A stretch of 64,000 nt of DNA from 79-D21 sp964521575 (lineage in GTDB: Bacteria > Synergistota > Synergistia > Synergistales > 79-D21): assembly GCA_964521575.1 (NCBI GenBank), contig CAZFSR010000003.1:124001-188000 (forward strand), read 5' to 3'. Positions 24,761 through 32,319 of the stretch are shown here, one piece after another; positions within the stretch are counted from its first letter, which is position 1, and every line of letters starts with the position of its first letter. A program made the position numbers and the translations under genes. Below the pieces are notes generated by a model. The model did no database searches. It had not been told where the DNA came from and was given only the letters and a program-made list of their open reading frames with translations.

Positions 24761-26419
24761 ATGAAGATAAACAAACTTCGCTTCCTGATCCTGTCTTTTC
24801 TCATCCTGTGCCTATGTTCCCTTTCTTCAGCGGCAGAGGCTGGGAAAGTACCGTTTTCCGAATCTCTTCCCGTTGACCTGGCCCATGTCCTCTCGGATAC
24901 AGCCAGGGAAGGAGGTCCCCTTATTCGCCCTGCCACGGGAACCTATTCGGTTTCCCGACGCTCCGTTCTGGCTTCGGCTTTTGAAATGCTCGGCTGGGGC
25001 CATGAACTATCCCTGGCGGAAAAGCTTTGTCCAGGGCAAGGGCTTGCTTGCCTATCCCGCTTCACGACCCCCTGTCCGCCTCATGTGTTTCTCGATTTTC
25101 CAGACGAAAATCTTGCAGGAAACGACCTCACCGCAATTCTGGACTGGATCCGCGCCTGTCGCGAATCCATCGCCTGGGATCTCACGCTCTCGGGCGGGAC
25201 GGCAAGATTGCGGATACACAGGAACGGCATCGCGCTTCCAGGCAACCCCTGGGAAATTCGTCTCCAGGAGAACCTTGACGAAAGCGGAGCTTTTCGTGAA
25301 CTTCATGAACTGTCTTCAACGGGTTTCCCCGTCGCGCTGAGAAAGACCGGCCAAGATCTTTACAGCCTTGTGGTGGGACCTTTCGCCACTTTTACTGAAG
25401 CCGGGAAGACCTTCGCGGCCCTTCCACCTTTCCCGGGAATGCACCTGGCTCCTGCTCCCGCGTTTCCCGGGGAACCTCCTCTTTTCTGGGCCGCCATCCT
25501 GACGGATGATCTCGAATCTATCCCTCTGATCCGCTTCGCTTCTGAAACCGGGACAAGCCGCGCTGACCTCTCGGCACTTGCCGCCGCCTTCGGCGCCGAG
25601 GCAGGGATCAACGGGGGTTTCTTCTCGGGCCAGCTCCCGATCGGGACATTGGTCGTCGAGGGGGCACTCCTGCGAGGCCCCCAATGGGAGCGTTCAGCGA
25701 TCGGCCTGGGGCGCGGGACCCCTCCCGTCTTCGGGAACGGCTTTTTATCCCTTCTCCTGGAAGGCCCCCTTCGCGGGCAACTCCTGGATCGTTTCAACGA
25801 GCTTCCCCGAGAGAATGAAATTTCAATCTTCATCGAAAACGGCCATTTCCCTCTCTCGCCCTTGCCTGAATCCGGTGACTTTCTTGCAGTGCCCGTCACG
25901 GTGGAAATTCGGGGTAGCTTGAGCCTGGCTCCCCAAAAGGGAACGCTCATCGCTCGGGGAACAAAGGCCGAAGTCGTTAGAGGACTTCTTCCCGGGATGA
26001 AAGTGGAAGTCCTCGCCCAATGGAAAGACCCCGCCCTGTACGGAAGGGATTTGGTCCTTCAGGCAGGGCCTCGCCTCCTTGAAAACGGTGTCGAGTGTTC
26101 GGCCCCTGAAGCCTTTGACGAGAAAACAAGACTCCTGAAACATCCGCGCACATTCGTCGGCTGGGATGGAAGATCGACCTGGTGGACTGTCGTGGATGGA
26201 CGGAACCCTTCCCATAGCCTGGGCTTGACTCTGCAAGAAACGGCGGGATTGGCGCGATCCCTGGGCTTGACGGACGCCATGAACCTTGATGGCGGGGGTT
26301 CCTCATCTCTCTGGTGGCAGGGTTCTCTAATCAACCTCCCGTCAGATGGAAAAGAACGGCCGCTTCCCTACGCCATTCTGTTCGGGATTCCCTCTTCTCC
26401 CGGTTCTCTCTTGAAGTGA
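24761..26419 (+). CDS. secreted phosphodiester glycosidase (NAGPA) family protein
   Basis: A 552-residue exported protein. A signal peptide (about 1-25) is followed by an N-terminal region with a SPOR-like stretch (about 185-225, YSLVVGPFATFTEAGKTF) and a C-terminal NAGPA/DUF2233 domain. Family marks are GINGGFFSG and the end motif DAMNLDGGGSSSLW. Bacterial relatives are thought to cleave or rearrange phosphodiester-linked sugars on exopolysaccharide or wall polymer; the substrate here is unknown. The SPOR-like part could direct it to peptidoglycan. ATG at 24761 follows AAGGATGGAGCC. The 3' end overlaps the convergent mscS-like gene by 52 nt. Confidence 0.85.
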   Translation: MKINKLRFLILSFLILCLCSLSSAAEAGKVPFSESLPVDLAHVLSDTAREGGPLIRPATGTYSVSRRSVLASAFEMLGWGHELSLAEKLCPGQGLACLSRFTTPCPPHVFLDFPDENLAGNDLTAILDWIRACRESIAWDLTLSGGTARLRIHRNGIALPGNPWEIRLQENLDESGAFRELHELSSTGFPVALRKTGQDLYSLVVGPFATFTEAGKTFAALPPFPGMHLAPAPAFPGEPPLFWAAILTDDLESIPLIRFASETGTSRADLSALAAAFGAEAGINGGFFSGQLPIGTLVVEGALLRGPQWERSAIGLGRGTPPVFGNGFLSLLLEGPLRGQLLDRFNELPRENEISIFIENGHFPLSPLPESGDFLAVPVTVEIRGSLSLAPQKGTLIARGTKAEVVRGLLPGMKVEVLAQWKDPALYGRDLVLQAGPRLLENGVECSAPEAFDEKTRLLKHPRTFVGWDGRSTWWTVVDGRNPSHSLGLTLQETAGLARSLGLTDAMNLDGGGSSSLWWQGSLINLPSDGKERPLPYAILFGIPSSPGSLLK

Positions 26420-27255
26420 ACCTCCATCTGGGGGATCGCGATCCGTATCTTTTCCTCTTCGAAGGCGCGCCTTAACCTAAGCCGGTACGCGGCGCCAATT
26501 TCCCATTGCGCCCCCGGGGCGGTCTTCAGCAGCATCCGGAGCGTTATCGAGCCCTTTTCGAAAGCGAGGATCCCTTCAAGGGCAACGGGCTCTTCCAGGA
26601 CCTTCCCTGGAAACTCCAGGAAGATTTCCCTGCCCACCCGGTTCATGATACCCAGCACCCGCGGGATGTCCGTTCCGAAACCGACCTCCAGTTCGATGCG
26701 GGCCCTCGACCATTTCTTGGTGAAATTCAGAACCGTAGAAATACTCCCGTTGGGAATGGTCACCAACTCGCCGTCCAGGGTTCTAAGACATGTCGTTCTC
26801 AGCGTGAAAGCTTCCACGACTCCCGAGTGGGCCTCGATTTTAACGACATCCCCGACGGCAAACTGGTCCTCGAAAATGATAAAGACACCGTTTAGAAAGT
26901 CCCGGATGATGTTCTGCGCCGCGAGTGAAATGGCCAGCCCGGCGATGCCGAGTCCCGTCAGGATCGACCTTACGTCTATGCCCAGGCTGCCGGCCAGCGT
27001 CAAGACCGCAATGGCTGCTACGGACCATCTGAAGATCTGAAGGGTTATCCCCTTCAAGGTTCTAAGCCTTTTCTCACCGGTTTCCCTTTTTGTTGCACCG
27101 CCCTCTTCAGCCTCAAGGGCACTCTCGGCCCTGGAGAAAAATCTTCGAATTCCCTTTGAACCCAGGGAATCGATGATCCACCAGGCCAGGAGAAGGCTTC
27201 CAGGTCTGGCCAGTGTGCGGAAAAAGAGGCGGGCGGTTTCGAAACCCAAGACCAT
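26368..27255 (-). CDS. MscS-family mechanosensitive channel
   Basis: About 295 residues. Hydrophobic helices precede the pore-lining TM3, which is rich in Gly and Ala (GLGIAGLAISLAAQNIIRDFLNG). A beta domain (IIFEDQFAVGDVVKIEAHSGVVEAFTLRTTCLR) and a C-terminal alpha-beta domain follow. It gates on membrane tension and vents solutes on hypo-osmotic shock. The start is uncertain: ATG 27255 sits only 2 nt behind AAAGGAG, TTG 27249 is better spaced, and TTG 27270 is also in frame. Confidence 0.88.
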   Translation of the reverse strand: MVLGFETARLFFRTLARPGSLLLAWWIIDSLGSKGIRRFFSRAESALEAEEGGATKRETGEKRLRTLKGITLQIFRWSVAAIAVLTLAGSLGIDVRSILTGLGIAGLAISLAAQNIIRDFLNGVFIIFEDQFAVGDVVKIEAHSGVVEAFTLRTTCLRTLDGELVTIPNGSISTVLNFTKKWSRARIELEVGFGTDIPRVLGIMNRVGREIFLEFPGKVLEEPVALEGILAFEKGSITLRMLLKTAPGAQWEIGAAYRLRLRRAFEEEKIRIAIPQMEVHFKREPGEEGIPNRMA

Positions 27256-27328
27256 CTCTCCTTTCGACAACGAAGGAATAATCCAGGCAGGCGGCCCCCT
27301 TCCCTACAAACCGGCATCTTAAGGAAGG

Positions 27329-27359
27329 AAAAGGCGGGGGGAAGCTTTCGCCTCCCCCC
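27329..27359 (-). terminator. terminator of kamA
   Basis: GGGGGG pairs with CCCCCC around an A/G-rich loop, followed by GCCTTTTCC on the minus strand, just after the kamA stop and before the mscS-like gene. Confidence 0.65.
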
Positions 27360-27368
27360 AATGATACT

Positions 27369-28649
27369 TCAGTCTTTCTTCACCTGTCCGCGTTCCGCTG
27401 CTCTTTCCCTTCGGGCAAGGTGGGCCGGCTCAAGGGAAACGCGGTCCCCTTCGAAAAGGGGGATGAGGCCTTCCCTGGACAATTTCTTCTGCTTCTCGCA
27501 AAAGGCCGCGCAGTTGGAGGGACACCGGCTGATTTTGTCTTCGGGTTCCGTGTAGGTTGTAAAGACCCCCTCGTAATTCCGAAGGATAACGCGTTTGTCG
27601 GACATCGAGACGATATAGTTCGGCAGGACAGGAATCTTGCCTCCTCCGTTCGGGCCATCGACGATGAAGTACGGGACCGCCAGTCCCGATGTGTGCCCAC
27701 GCAGGTATTCCATGATCTCGATTCCCTTGGCCACCGACGTCCGGAAATGCTCGATTCCCTGCGAGAGATCGCATTGGTAGATATAGTAGGGACGCACACG
27801 GATCGTCAGCAATTTCTGGTTCAGCTCGCGAAAAGTATAGGGACAATCGTTGACCCCTTTCAGCAGCACGGACTGGTTCCCCAAGGGAACCCCCGCATCA
27901 GCCAGCCTCTCGCAGGCCTGCTTTGAATCGGGCGTGATTTCGTTGGGGTGGTTGAAGTGAGTGTTCACCCAAACGGGATGATGCTTCTTCAGTATCGAGC
28001 ACAGGTCATCCGTGATCCGCTGAGGCATCACGACCGGCGTGCGTGTTCCGAAACGGGCGATCTCAATGTGAGGAATCTTGCGGACTTCTCCCAGCATCCA
28101 GTCGATCATTTCGTCGCTCATCAGGAAAGGGTCTCCGCCAGTGAAGAGGATGTCCCTGAAGGTCGGTGTCTTCCTCAGGTAATCCAGGCAGGCCGCGATC
28201 TGTTCCTTCGAGTAGGCCCGGTCGGTCTCTCCCGCTTTCCTCCTTCGGGTGCAGTGACGGCAATACATGGAACACTGGTCGGTCACCATCAGGATCCCCC
28301 GGTCCGGGTAGCGATGGGTCAGTCCCGGTACCGGTGAATCCGTATCCTCGTGGCAAGGATCCACAAGGTCGGATTCAGCGATGTGCGTTTCGTGGATTGT
28401 CGGGACCGCCTGGCGGCGGATGGGATCCTCCGGATCTGCCGGATCGATCAGGGAAGCATAATACGGCGTGATCGCCATCCTCAGCTTGTTCAGGCTGTGA
28501 CCGATTACTTCTTCTTCTTCGCGGGACAGGGGCAGGACCTGTTTCAGCTGATCGACGGTGGTGATCCGGTTGTTGACCTGCCAATGCCAATCCGACCATT
28601 CCTCCGGGGTAACGCCTTTCCAAGCCGGTATCGTACGGTAGTCCCTCAC
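27369..28649 (-). CDS. kamA: lysine 2,3-aminomutase
   Basis: A 426-residue radical SAM, PLP-dependent enzyme that converts L-lysine to L-beta-lysine. The cluster motif is CSMYCRHC, the PLP-site region is DGPNGGGKIPVLPNY (many relatives have DAPGGGGK), and a C-terminal Cys-rich segment (SNCAAFC) fits the family zinc site. It is the first step of anaerobic lysine fermentation or of beta-lysine osmolyte synthesis. No acetyltransferase gene (ablB) is adjacent, which argues mildly for catabolism. GTG start at 28649 behind GGGAGGTG. An intrinsic terminator lies between this gene and the upstream dehydrogenase, ending 2 nt before the ribosome-binding site. Confidence 0.93.
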   Translation of the reverse strand: MRDYRTIPAWKGVTPEEWSDWHWQVNNRITTVDQLKQVLPLSREEEEVIGHSLNKLRMAITPYYASLIDPADPEDPIRRQAVPTIHETHIAESDLVDPCHEDTDSPVPGLTHRYPDRGILMVTDQCSMYCRHCTRRRKAGETDRAYSKEQIAACLDYLRKTPTFRDILFTGGDPFLMSDEMIDWMLGEVRKIPHIEIARFGTRTPVVMPQRITDDLCSILKKHHPVWVNTHFNHPNEITPDSKQACERLADAGVPLGNQSVLLKGVNDCPYTFRELNQKLLTIRVRPYYIYQCDLSQGIEHFRTSVAKGIEIMEYLRGHTSGLAVPYFIVDGPNGGGKIPVLPNYIVSMSDKRVILRNYEGVFTTYTEPEDKISRCPSNCAAFCEKQKKLSREGLIPLFEGDRVSLEPAHLARRERAAERGQVKKD

Positions 28650-28666
28650 GCTTTCGCACCTCCCTT

Positions 28667-28697
28667 AAAAAAAGCCGGCGGGAATCGTACCGCCGGC
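28667..28697 (-). terminator. intrinsic terminator abutting the kamA ribosome-binding site
   Basis: GCCGGCGG and CCGCCGGC form a perfect 8-bp stem (28674-28681 with 28690-28697), followed by seven T residues (28673-28667). The kamA GGGAGG begins 2 nt later. No promoter fits between the T-run and the start codon, so kamA must be reached by readthrough or by relief of this terminator. Confidence 0.8.
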
Positions 28698-28738
28698 AAG
28701 CCCGTACATTCGATTCTATAGAATAATCGGAGGTTTCG

Positions 28739-29884
28739 CTACCCTTTCCTGACCTTTACGGTTTCCTTGTATTCCAGTCCCCTTGCTGCCTGTTCCTTCA
28801 TGACAAAAGCGTAAAGTGCATCGTCCGCGGCAAGTTTCTCGGGTGCCAGGACGCCTTTTTCCTTGATCAGGCCTTTCTGGATCGCTCGCGCGAAAATAGC
28901 GCAGGTACAGCCCGTGCACCGTCCCATCGAGTTAGTCCAGGATTTTTCGTCGAAACGGTCCCAAAGATCCCAGGTGTAGGTTACCTCGTCCTTTCCCTTG
29001 AAACCGTGAACCTCCACCTGCATGATCGTGAGGTCCCGGTCCCCCTTTTCCGGGTCCATCTTCCACATCGGGAAAAGCAGGTCGCAAGCCAGGTCGCGGG
29101 GTACAACCTCGACCCCTCCGAGCCTCCTCGGATTTTCGTCAAACAAGCCCATCGATCGAAGCAGGCGCATCTGTTCGACGTGTCCGGGCCAGCGCAGGGT
29201 TCGCTCCTCCATCCGTTTTGCCTTGAGATTCTTGATCAGGGAACGTAGCCCGTCGGTAATGAAAGTCTCCAGTTCGCCAACCTTCGGGAATTCCCTTAGC
29301 GTCAATCGATCCATGGCATCGACAGTCACCGGTTTCCCGTCTTCGACAAACCTGGCCGGGCGCGTATACTCTTCGATCACATCGGCGGGAGACCATGTGA
29401 CCTGGTAATTAAAGGGAGGCACCTTCTTTTCCGGGATCCCTCCCACGTAGATCACGGCATCCTCAACTTCGTCCAGGAGGGCGCATCCTCTTCCCATCAG
29501 GTAGTTGGACATCCCCGGGGCAACGCCGATATCGGGGACCACGGAGACGCCCTTTTCCTTCGCCAGGCCGTCAAGAAGCTCGAAATCTTCCGCCATGAAC
29601 GAGATATCGCTCAGGTTTTTGCCCAGGCCGATGACGGTCTCCATCATTTGGTAGCCGAACCGTCCCGGAACTCCCGCCGTCACGATATCCGCATCAAGAA
29701 GCAAAGGCTTGAGCACATCCCTGTCGATGCAGGAACCCACCACGGTCTTTACCGAGGGGACCTTGGCCTTGAGCGATTCCAGGGCTTTCTCGTTGAGATC
29801 GACGACCGTCACGTCGTAGTCGGCCGCCAGGTCTCTTGCGATAACGCTTCCAACGAGCCCGCAACCCAGCTGAACAGCTTTCAT
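28739..29884 (-). CDS. saccharopine dehydrogenase-like oxidoreductase
   Basis: A 381-residue NAD(P)-dependent enzyme. The N-terminal Rossmann motif GCGLVGSVIARDLA starts at about residue 7, and the rest follows the saccharopine/lysine 6-dehydrogenase layout (DIGVAPGMSNYLMG, GGIPEKK, NYQVTWSP, GCTCAIFARAI). Location 90 bp upstream of kamA suggests a role in lysine or beta-lysine oxidation. It could act as a lysine 6-dehydrogenase or on a 3,5-diaminohexanoate-type intermediate, but sequence alone does not decide. ATG at 29884 follows GGGAGGTCCTGG. Confidence 0.78.
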   Translation of the reverse strand: MKAVQLGCGLVGSVIARDLAADYDVTVVDLNEKALESLKAKVPSVKTVVGSCIDRDVLKPLLLDADIVTAGVPGRFGYQMMETVIGLGKNLSDISFMAEDFELLDGLAKEKGVSVVPDIGVAPGMSNYLMGRGCALLDEVEDAVIYVGGIPEKKVPPFNYQVTWSPADVIEEYTRPARFVEDGKPVTVDAMDRLTLREFPKVGELETFITDGLRSLIKNLKAKRMEERTLRWPGHVEQMRLLRSMGLFDENPRRLGGVEVVPRDLACDLLFPMWKMDPEKGDRDLTIMQVEVHGFKGKDEVTYTWDLWDRFDEKSWTNSMGRCTGCTCAIFARAIQKGLIKEKGVLAPEKLAADDALYAFVMKEQAARGLEYKETVKVRKG

Positions 29885-29928
29885 ACCAGGACCTCCCTTA
29901 AGAATATCGGAATAGATTGAGCGGAATG

Positions 29929-29966
29929 AAGATAGCATACAAGAATACACGAAGTCAAGAATACAC
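29929..29966 (-). promoter_or_regulatory. promoter with 11-bp direct repeats upstream of the dehydrogenase gene
   Basis: TTGACT (29958-29953), 18-nt spacer, TATCTT (29934-29929). GTGTATTCTTG occurs twice in direct orientation, at 29966-29956 and 29950-29940 on the minus strand, a 16-bp period. One copy overlaps the -35. Such repeats are typical of operators for regulators that bind tandem sites; the regulator is unknown. Confidence 0.6.
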
Positions 29967-30028
29967 CTTTCGCAATATTCGCTTTTTTCGACCACCCCCG
30001 CACAGGGCCGTGCGGCACCATGAATACC

Positions 30029-30057
30029 TTGACGCCCCCATGCGGGGGTCTTAAACT
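30029..30057 (+). promoter_or_regulatory. promoter of the first nhaC with a palindromic spacer
   Basis: TTGACG (30029-30034), 17-nt spacer, TAAACT (30052-30057). The spacer holds CCCCC-ATGC-GGGGG, and a CCGCAC/GTGCGG inverted repeat lies upstream at 29998-30015. The resulting leader to the ATG is about 145 nt. The rest of the 324-bp gap between the divergent genes holds no coding frame I can support. Confidence 0.5.
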
Positions 30058-30208
30058 GTAGAGGCTGGTGTGCAATATGAAGTCTTGCGACATTTCTTTC
30101 ATAAACACGGGGAGGTGGTCGGCAAGTTACTTATTCGGCCGGGGCCGGATTCATTCCTGGGGGAATTTCGGTTCGGAAAGGGAAAAATCGAGAGGAGGCG
30201 GTTCGCTC

Positions 30209-31741
30209 ATGGCAACTGAAAGAAAAAGAACAGCTCCAAGTTTTGCCCTTTCACTGGGTGTTTTTGCAGTAGCGGCATTTTTTATCAGCTTTGGGATCCT
30301 GAAACTCGAAGCCGAAGCCCACATGCCCATCCTGGCGGCCGCGGTTTTTGCGGCGCTCGTCGGCCGGTTCATCCTCGGGGTTCCCTGGAAGGAAATGGAG
30401 GAAGGGATGATCAACAATATCGCCGTGGCGTTGCAGGCGACCCTCATCCTCATGATCATCGGCATGATCATCGGTGCCTGGATCCAGTCCGGTGTCGTCC
30501 CGGGGCTGATCTATTACGGTCTCATGATCCTTAAGCCTTCCATATTCCTCGTGGCAACCCTCCTGACCTGCTCCGTCGTCTCCCTCGCCACCGGGTCCTC
30601 CTGGACCACGACAGCCACCATCGGCATCGCCATGCTGGGGATCGGCAACGGCCTCGGTGTCCCCGTTCCGATTACCGCCGGCGTCATCATCTCGGGAGCC
30701 TATTTCGGCGACAAGATGTCCCCGCTTTCGGACACGACCAACCTTGCTCCGGCAGTTTCCGGGGCCGAGTTGTTCGATCACATCAAGGCCATGTGCTGGA
30801 CGACCGGCCCGACTTATGTCATCGTCCTGGCCGTCCTGGCCTTTATCGGAGTCCGTTACGGCGGAGGGCAGCTCGACGCGACCAGGATCCACGCGATCCA
30901 GTCCTTCATGAAGGCCGAATTCCCGATTTCTCTCGCCTGCCTGGTCCCCCCCGTTCTTGTCATTGCCCTGGCGGTCATGAAAATGCCGGCCATCCCGGGT
31001 CTTTTTGCCGGCCTCTTCGCCGGGATCGTCATGGCCTTCATGTCAGGGTCCGGTATCGCGGACATCATGAACGTCGTCCAGAACGGTTACGCGGCCGGGA
31101 TCTCGGATGAAGTCGCAAATGCCGCCGACGCGGCGGCGGTGGCGGCGGCAATGACCAAGGCCGGCATCGCGGGAGTTGCCCCTGAGCTGGGCAAGGAAGT
31201 TGCCGCGACCGTTTCGAAGCTCGTTTCCCGCGGCGGTCTCCAGTCGATGATGTGGTCCATCTCCCTGATCTTCGTGGCCCTCTCCTTCGGAGGCATCATG
31301 GAAGCCTGCGGGTTCCTCGAAACCATCATCGGCACTCTGACGAAAGGAATCCGTAAAGTCGGCACGCTGATCGCAGCCGTAGTCGGCTCCTGCGTCATCT
31401 CGAACATTTTCCTCGGCGACCAGTACCTGTCCCTGGTCGTCCCCGGACGGATGTTCCGAAACACCTTCCAGAAATCGGGACTTGCCCCAAGAATGCTCTC
31501 CCGAACCCTGGAGGATGCTGGAACGCTGACTTCTGCGCTCGTTCCCTGGAACACCTGCGGCGCCTACCAGACGAGCGTCCTGGGCGTCGGCCCGCTCGTA
31601 TACGGTCCTTATGCCTTCCTGAACTGGGGCAACCCGCTTGTCGCCATTATCCTGACTTACATGAAGATCGGGATTTACTGGAGGAAAGAAGACGGAAGGG
31701 ACGTTGTCGAAAAACAAGGGACCTTCGAGCTGCATGACTAA
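30209..31741 (+). CDS. nhaC: NhaC-family Na+/H+ antiporter, copy 1
   Basis: A 510-residue inner-membrane antiporter with about 11-12 hydrophobic segments. The family hallmark GAYFGDKMSPLSDTTNLAP is present near 165, with GSSWTTTATIG before it and FLGDQYLSLVVPGRMF toward the end. It exchanges Na+ for H+, possibly coupled to amino-acid or amine export in fermenters. The ATG at 30209 follows GAGAGGAGG; an in-frame ATG at 30068 lies in leader sequence with no ribosome-binding site. It is transcribed divergently from the lysine genes. Confidence 0.9.
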   Translation: MATERKRTAPSFALSLGVFAVAAFFISFGILKLEAEAHMPILAAAVFAALVGRFILGVPWKEMEEGMINNIAVALQATLILMIIGMIIGAWIQSGVVPGLIYYGLMILKPSIFLVATLLTCSVVSLATGSSWTTTATIGIAMLGIGNGLGVPVPITAGVIISGAYFGDKMSPLSDTTNLAPAVSGAELFDHIKAMCWTTGPTYVIVLAVLAFIGVRYGGGQLDATRIHAIQSFMKAEFPISLACLVPPVLVIALAVMKMPAIPGLFAGLFAGIVMAFMSGSGIADIMNVVQNGYAAGISDEVANAADAAAVAAAMTKAGIAGVAPELGKEVAATVSKLVSRGGLQSMMWSISLIFVALSFGGIMEACGFLETIIGTLTKGIRKVGTLIAAVVGSCVISNIFLGDQYLSLVVPGRMFRNTFQKSGLAPRMLSRTLEDAGTLTSALVPWNTCGAYQTSVLGVGPLVYGPYAFLNWGNPLVAIILTYMKIGIYWRKEDGRDVVEKQGTFELHD

Positions 31742-31750
31742 TTCGCCTTC

Positions 31751-31808
31751 GATCTAGAAGCAACAAAGGGCGGCCCTGGCCAGGGCCGCCCTTTGTTGCT
31801 TCTAGATC
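31751..31808. repeat. 58-nt perfect palindrome, probable bidirectional terminator
   Basis: Bases 31751-31779 are the exact reverse complement of 31780-31808. The core AAGGGCGGCC/GGCCGCCCTT followed by T-rich sequence resembles a terminator for nhaC and for the convergent gene. Symmetry extends about 10 bp further out on each side than a terminator needs. Confidence 0.85.
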
Positions 31809-32228
31809 CTAGATCGTCGTGATCTCAATTCCGGGGGCGTTTTCTTTCAGGATTTCCCTCAGCTTTCCCTCCTGGGAACGTTCAAACAGAACTTTCCACC
31901 CCAGGATGTCCCGTTCGAAGAACGCCATCATTTGATCGCGCCTGAAAGCCAATCCCACGTGTCCGAGTTCACCCCATGGGAAGAGTTCACGGTTCCTGTT
32001 TAGCCAGGTCCTGGTTTCCCTGACTATCCCCTCTTCAGTAAGGTAGATCCTCTTCCTGTACCCGCAGGCATAAAGAATCGCGGCACCGACGAACAGCGCA
32101 TGAAAACTCAGGCTCTTAACCATCAGGAAACGTCGCAGCGCGTCTCCTAGAAGGAAAATCCCGATCGCTCCGAAGGTCCACCGCATCCATTCGGGAAAGG
32201 GCGTGTTCGAACGTGATTCAAGCAGCAC
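31809..32228 (-). CDS. small membrane protein, function unknown
   Basis: About 139 residues. Two hydrophobic helices lie near 14-30 and 40-56, then a soluble domain with a predicted beta pattern (KRIYLTEEGIVRETRTWLNRNRELFPWGELGHVGL) similar in style to bacterial PH-like membrane proteins. I cannot name it. I chose GTG 32228, nine bases behind GAGGG; a TTG at 32234 is also in frame. It lies between the two nhaC genes, downstream of the second one's terminator. Confidence 0.6.
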   Translation of the reverse strand: MLLESRSNTPFPEWMRWTFGAIGIFLLGDALRRFLMVKSLSFHALFVGAAILYACGYRKRIYLTEEGIVRETRTWLNRNRELFPWGELGHVGLAFRRDQMMAFFERDILGWKVLFERSQEGKLREILKENAPGIEITTI

Positions 32229-32260
32229 AGGCAAAGACCCTCACTCCATTTCGCTGGCAT

Positions 32261-32294
32261 AAAAGAGGCGGGAAGGGGACTCCCCCTCCCCGCC
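32261..32294 (-). terminator. terminator of the second nhaC
   Basis: On the minus strand GGCGGG-GAGGGG pairs with CCCCTTCCCGCC around a short loop and is followed by TCTTTTA, 26 bp after the nhaC stop. Confidence 0.75.
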
Positions 32295-32319
32295 GTATTC
32301 CGGTATATCGCGCTCTTCT

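Noticed and set aside
29885..30208. Lysine riboswitch at the lysine locus
   Set aside because: No AGGTAGAGG or GCCGAAG core elements are visible on either strand; the repeats seen are DNA-type operators.
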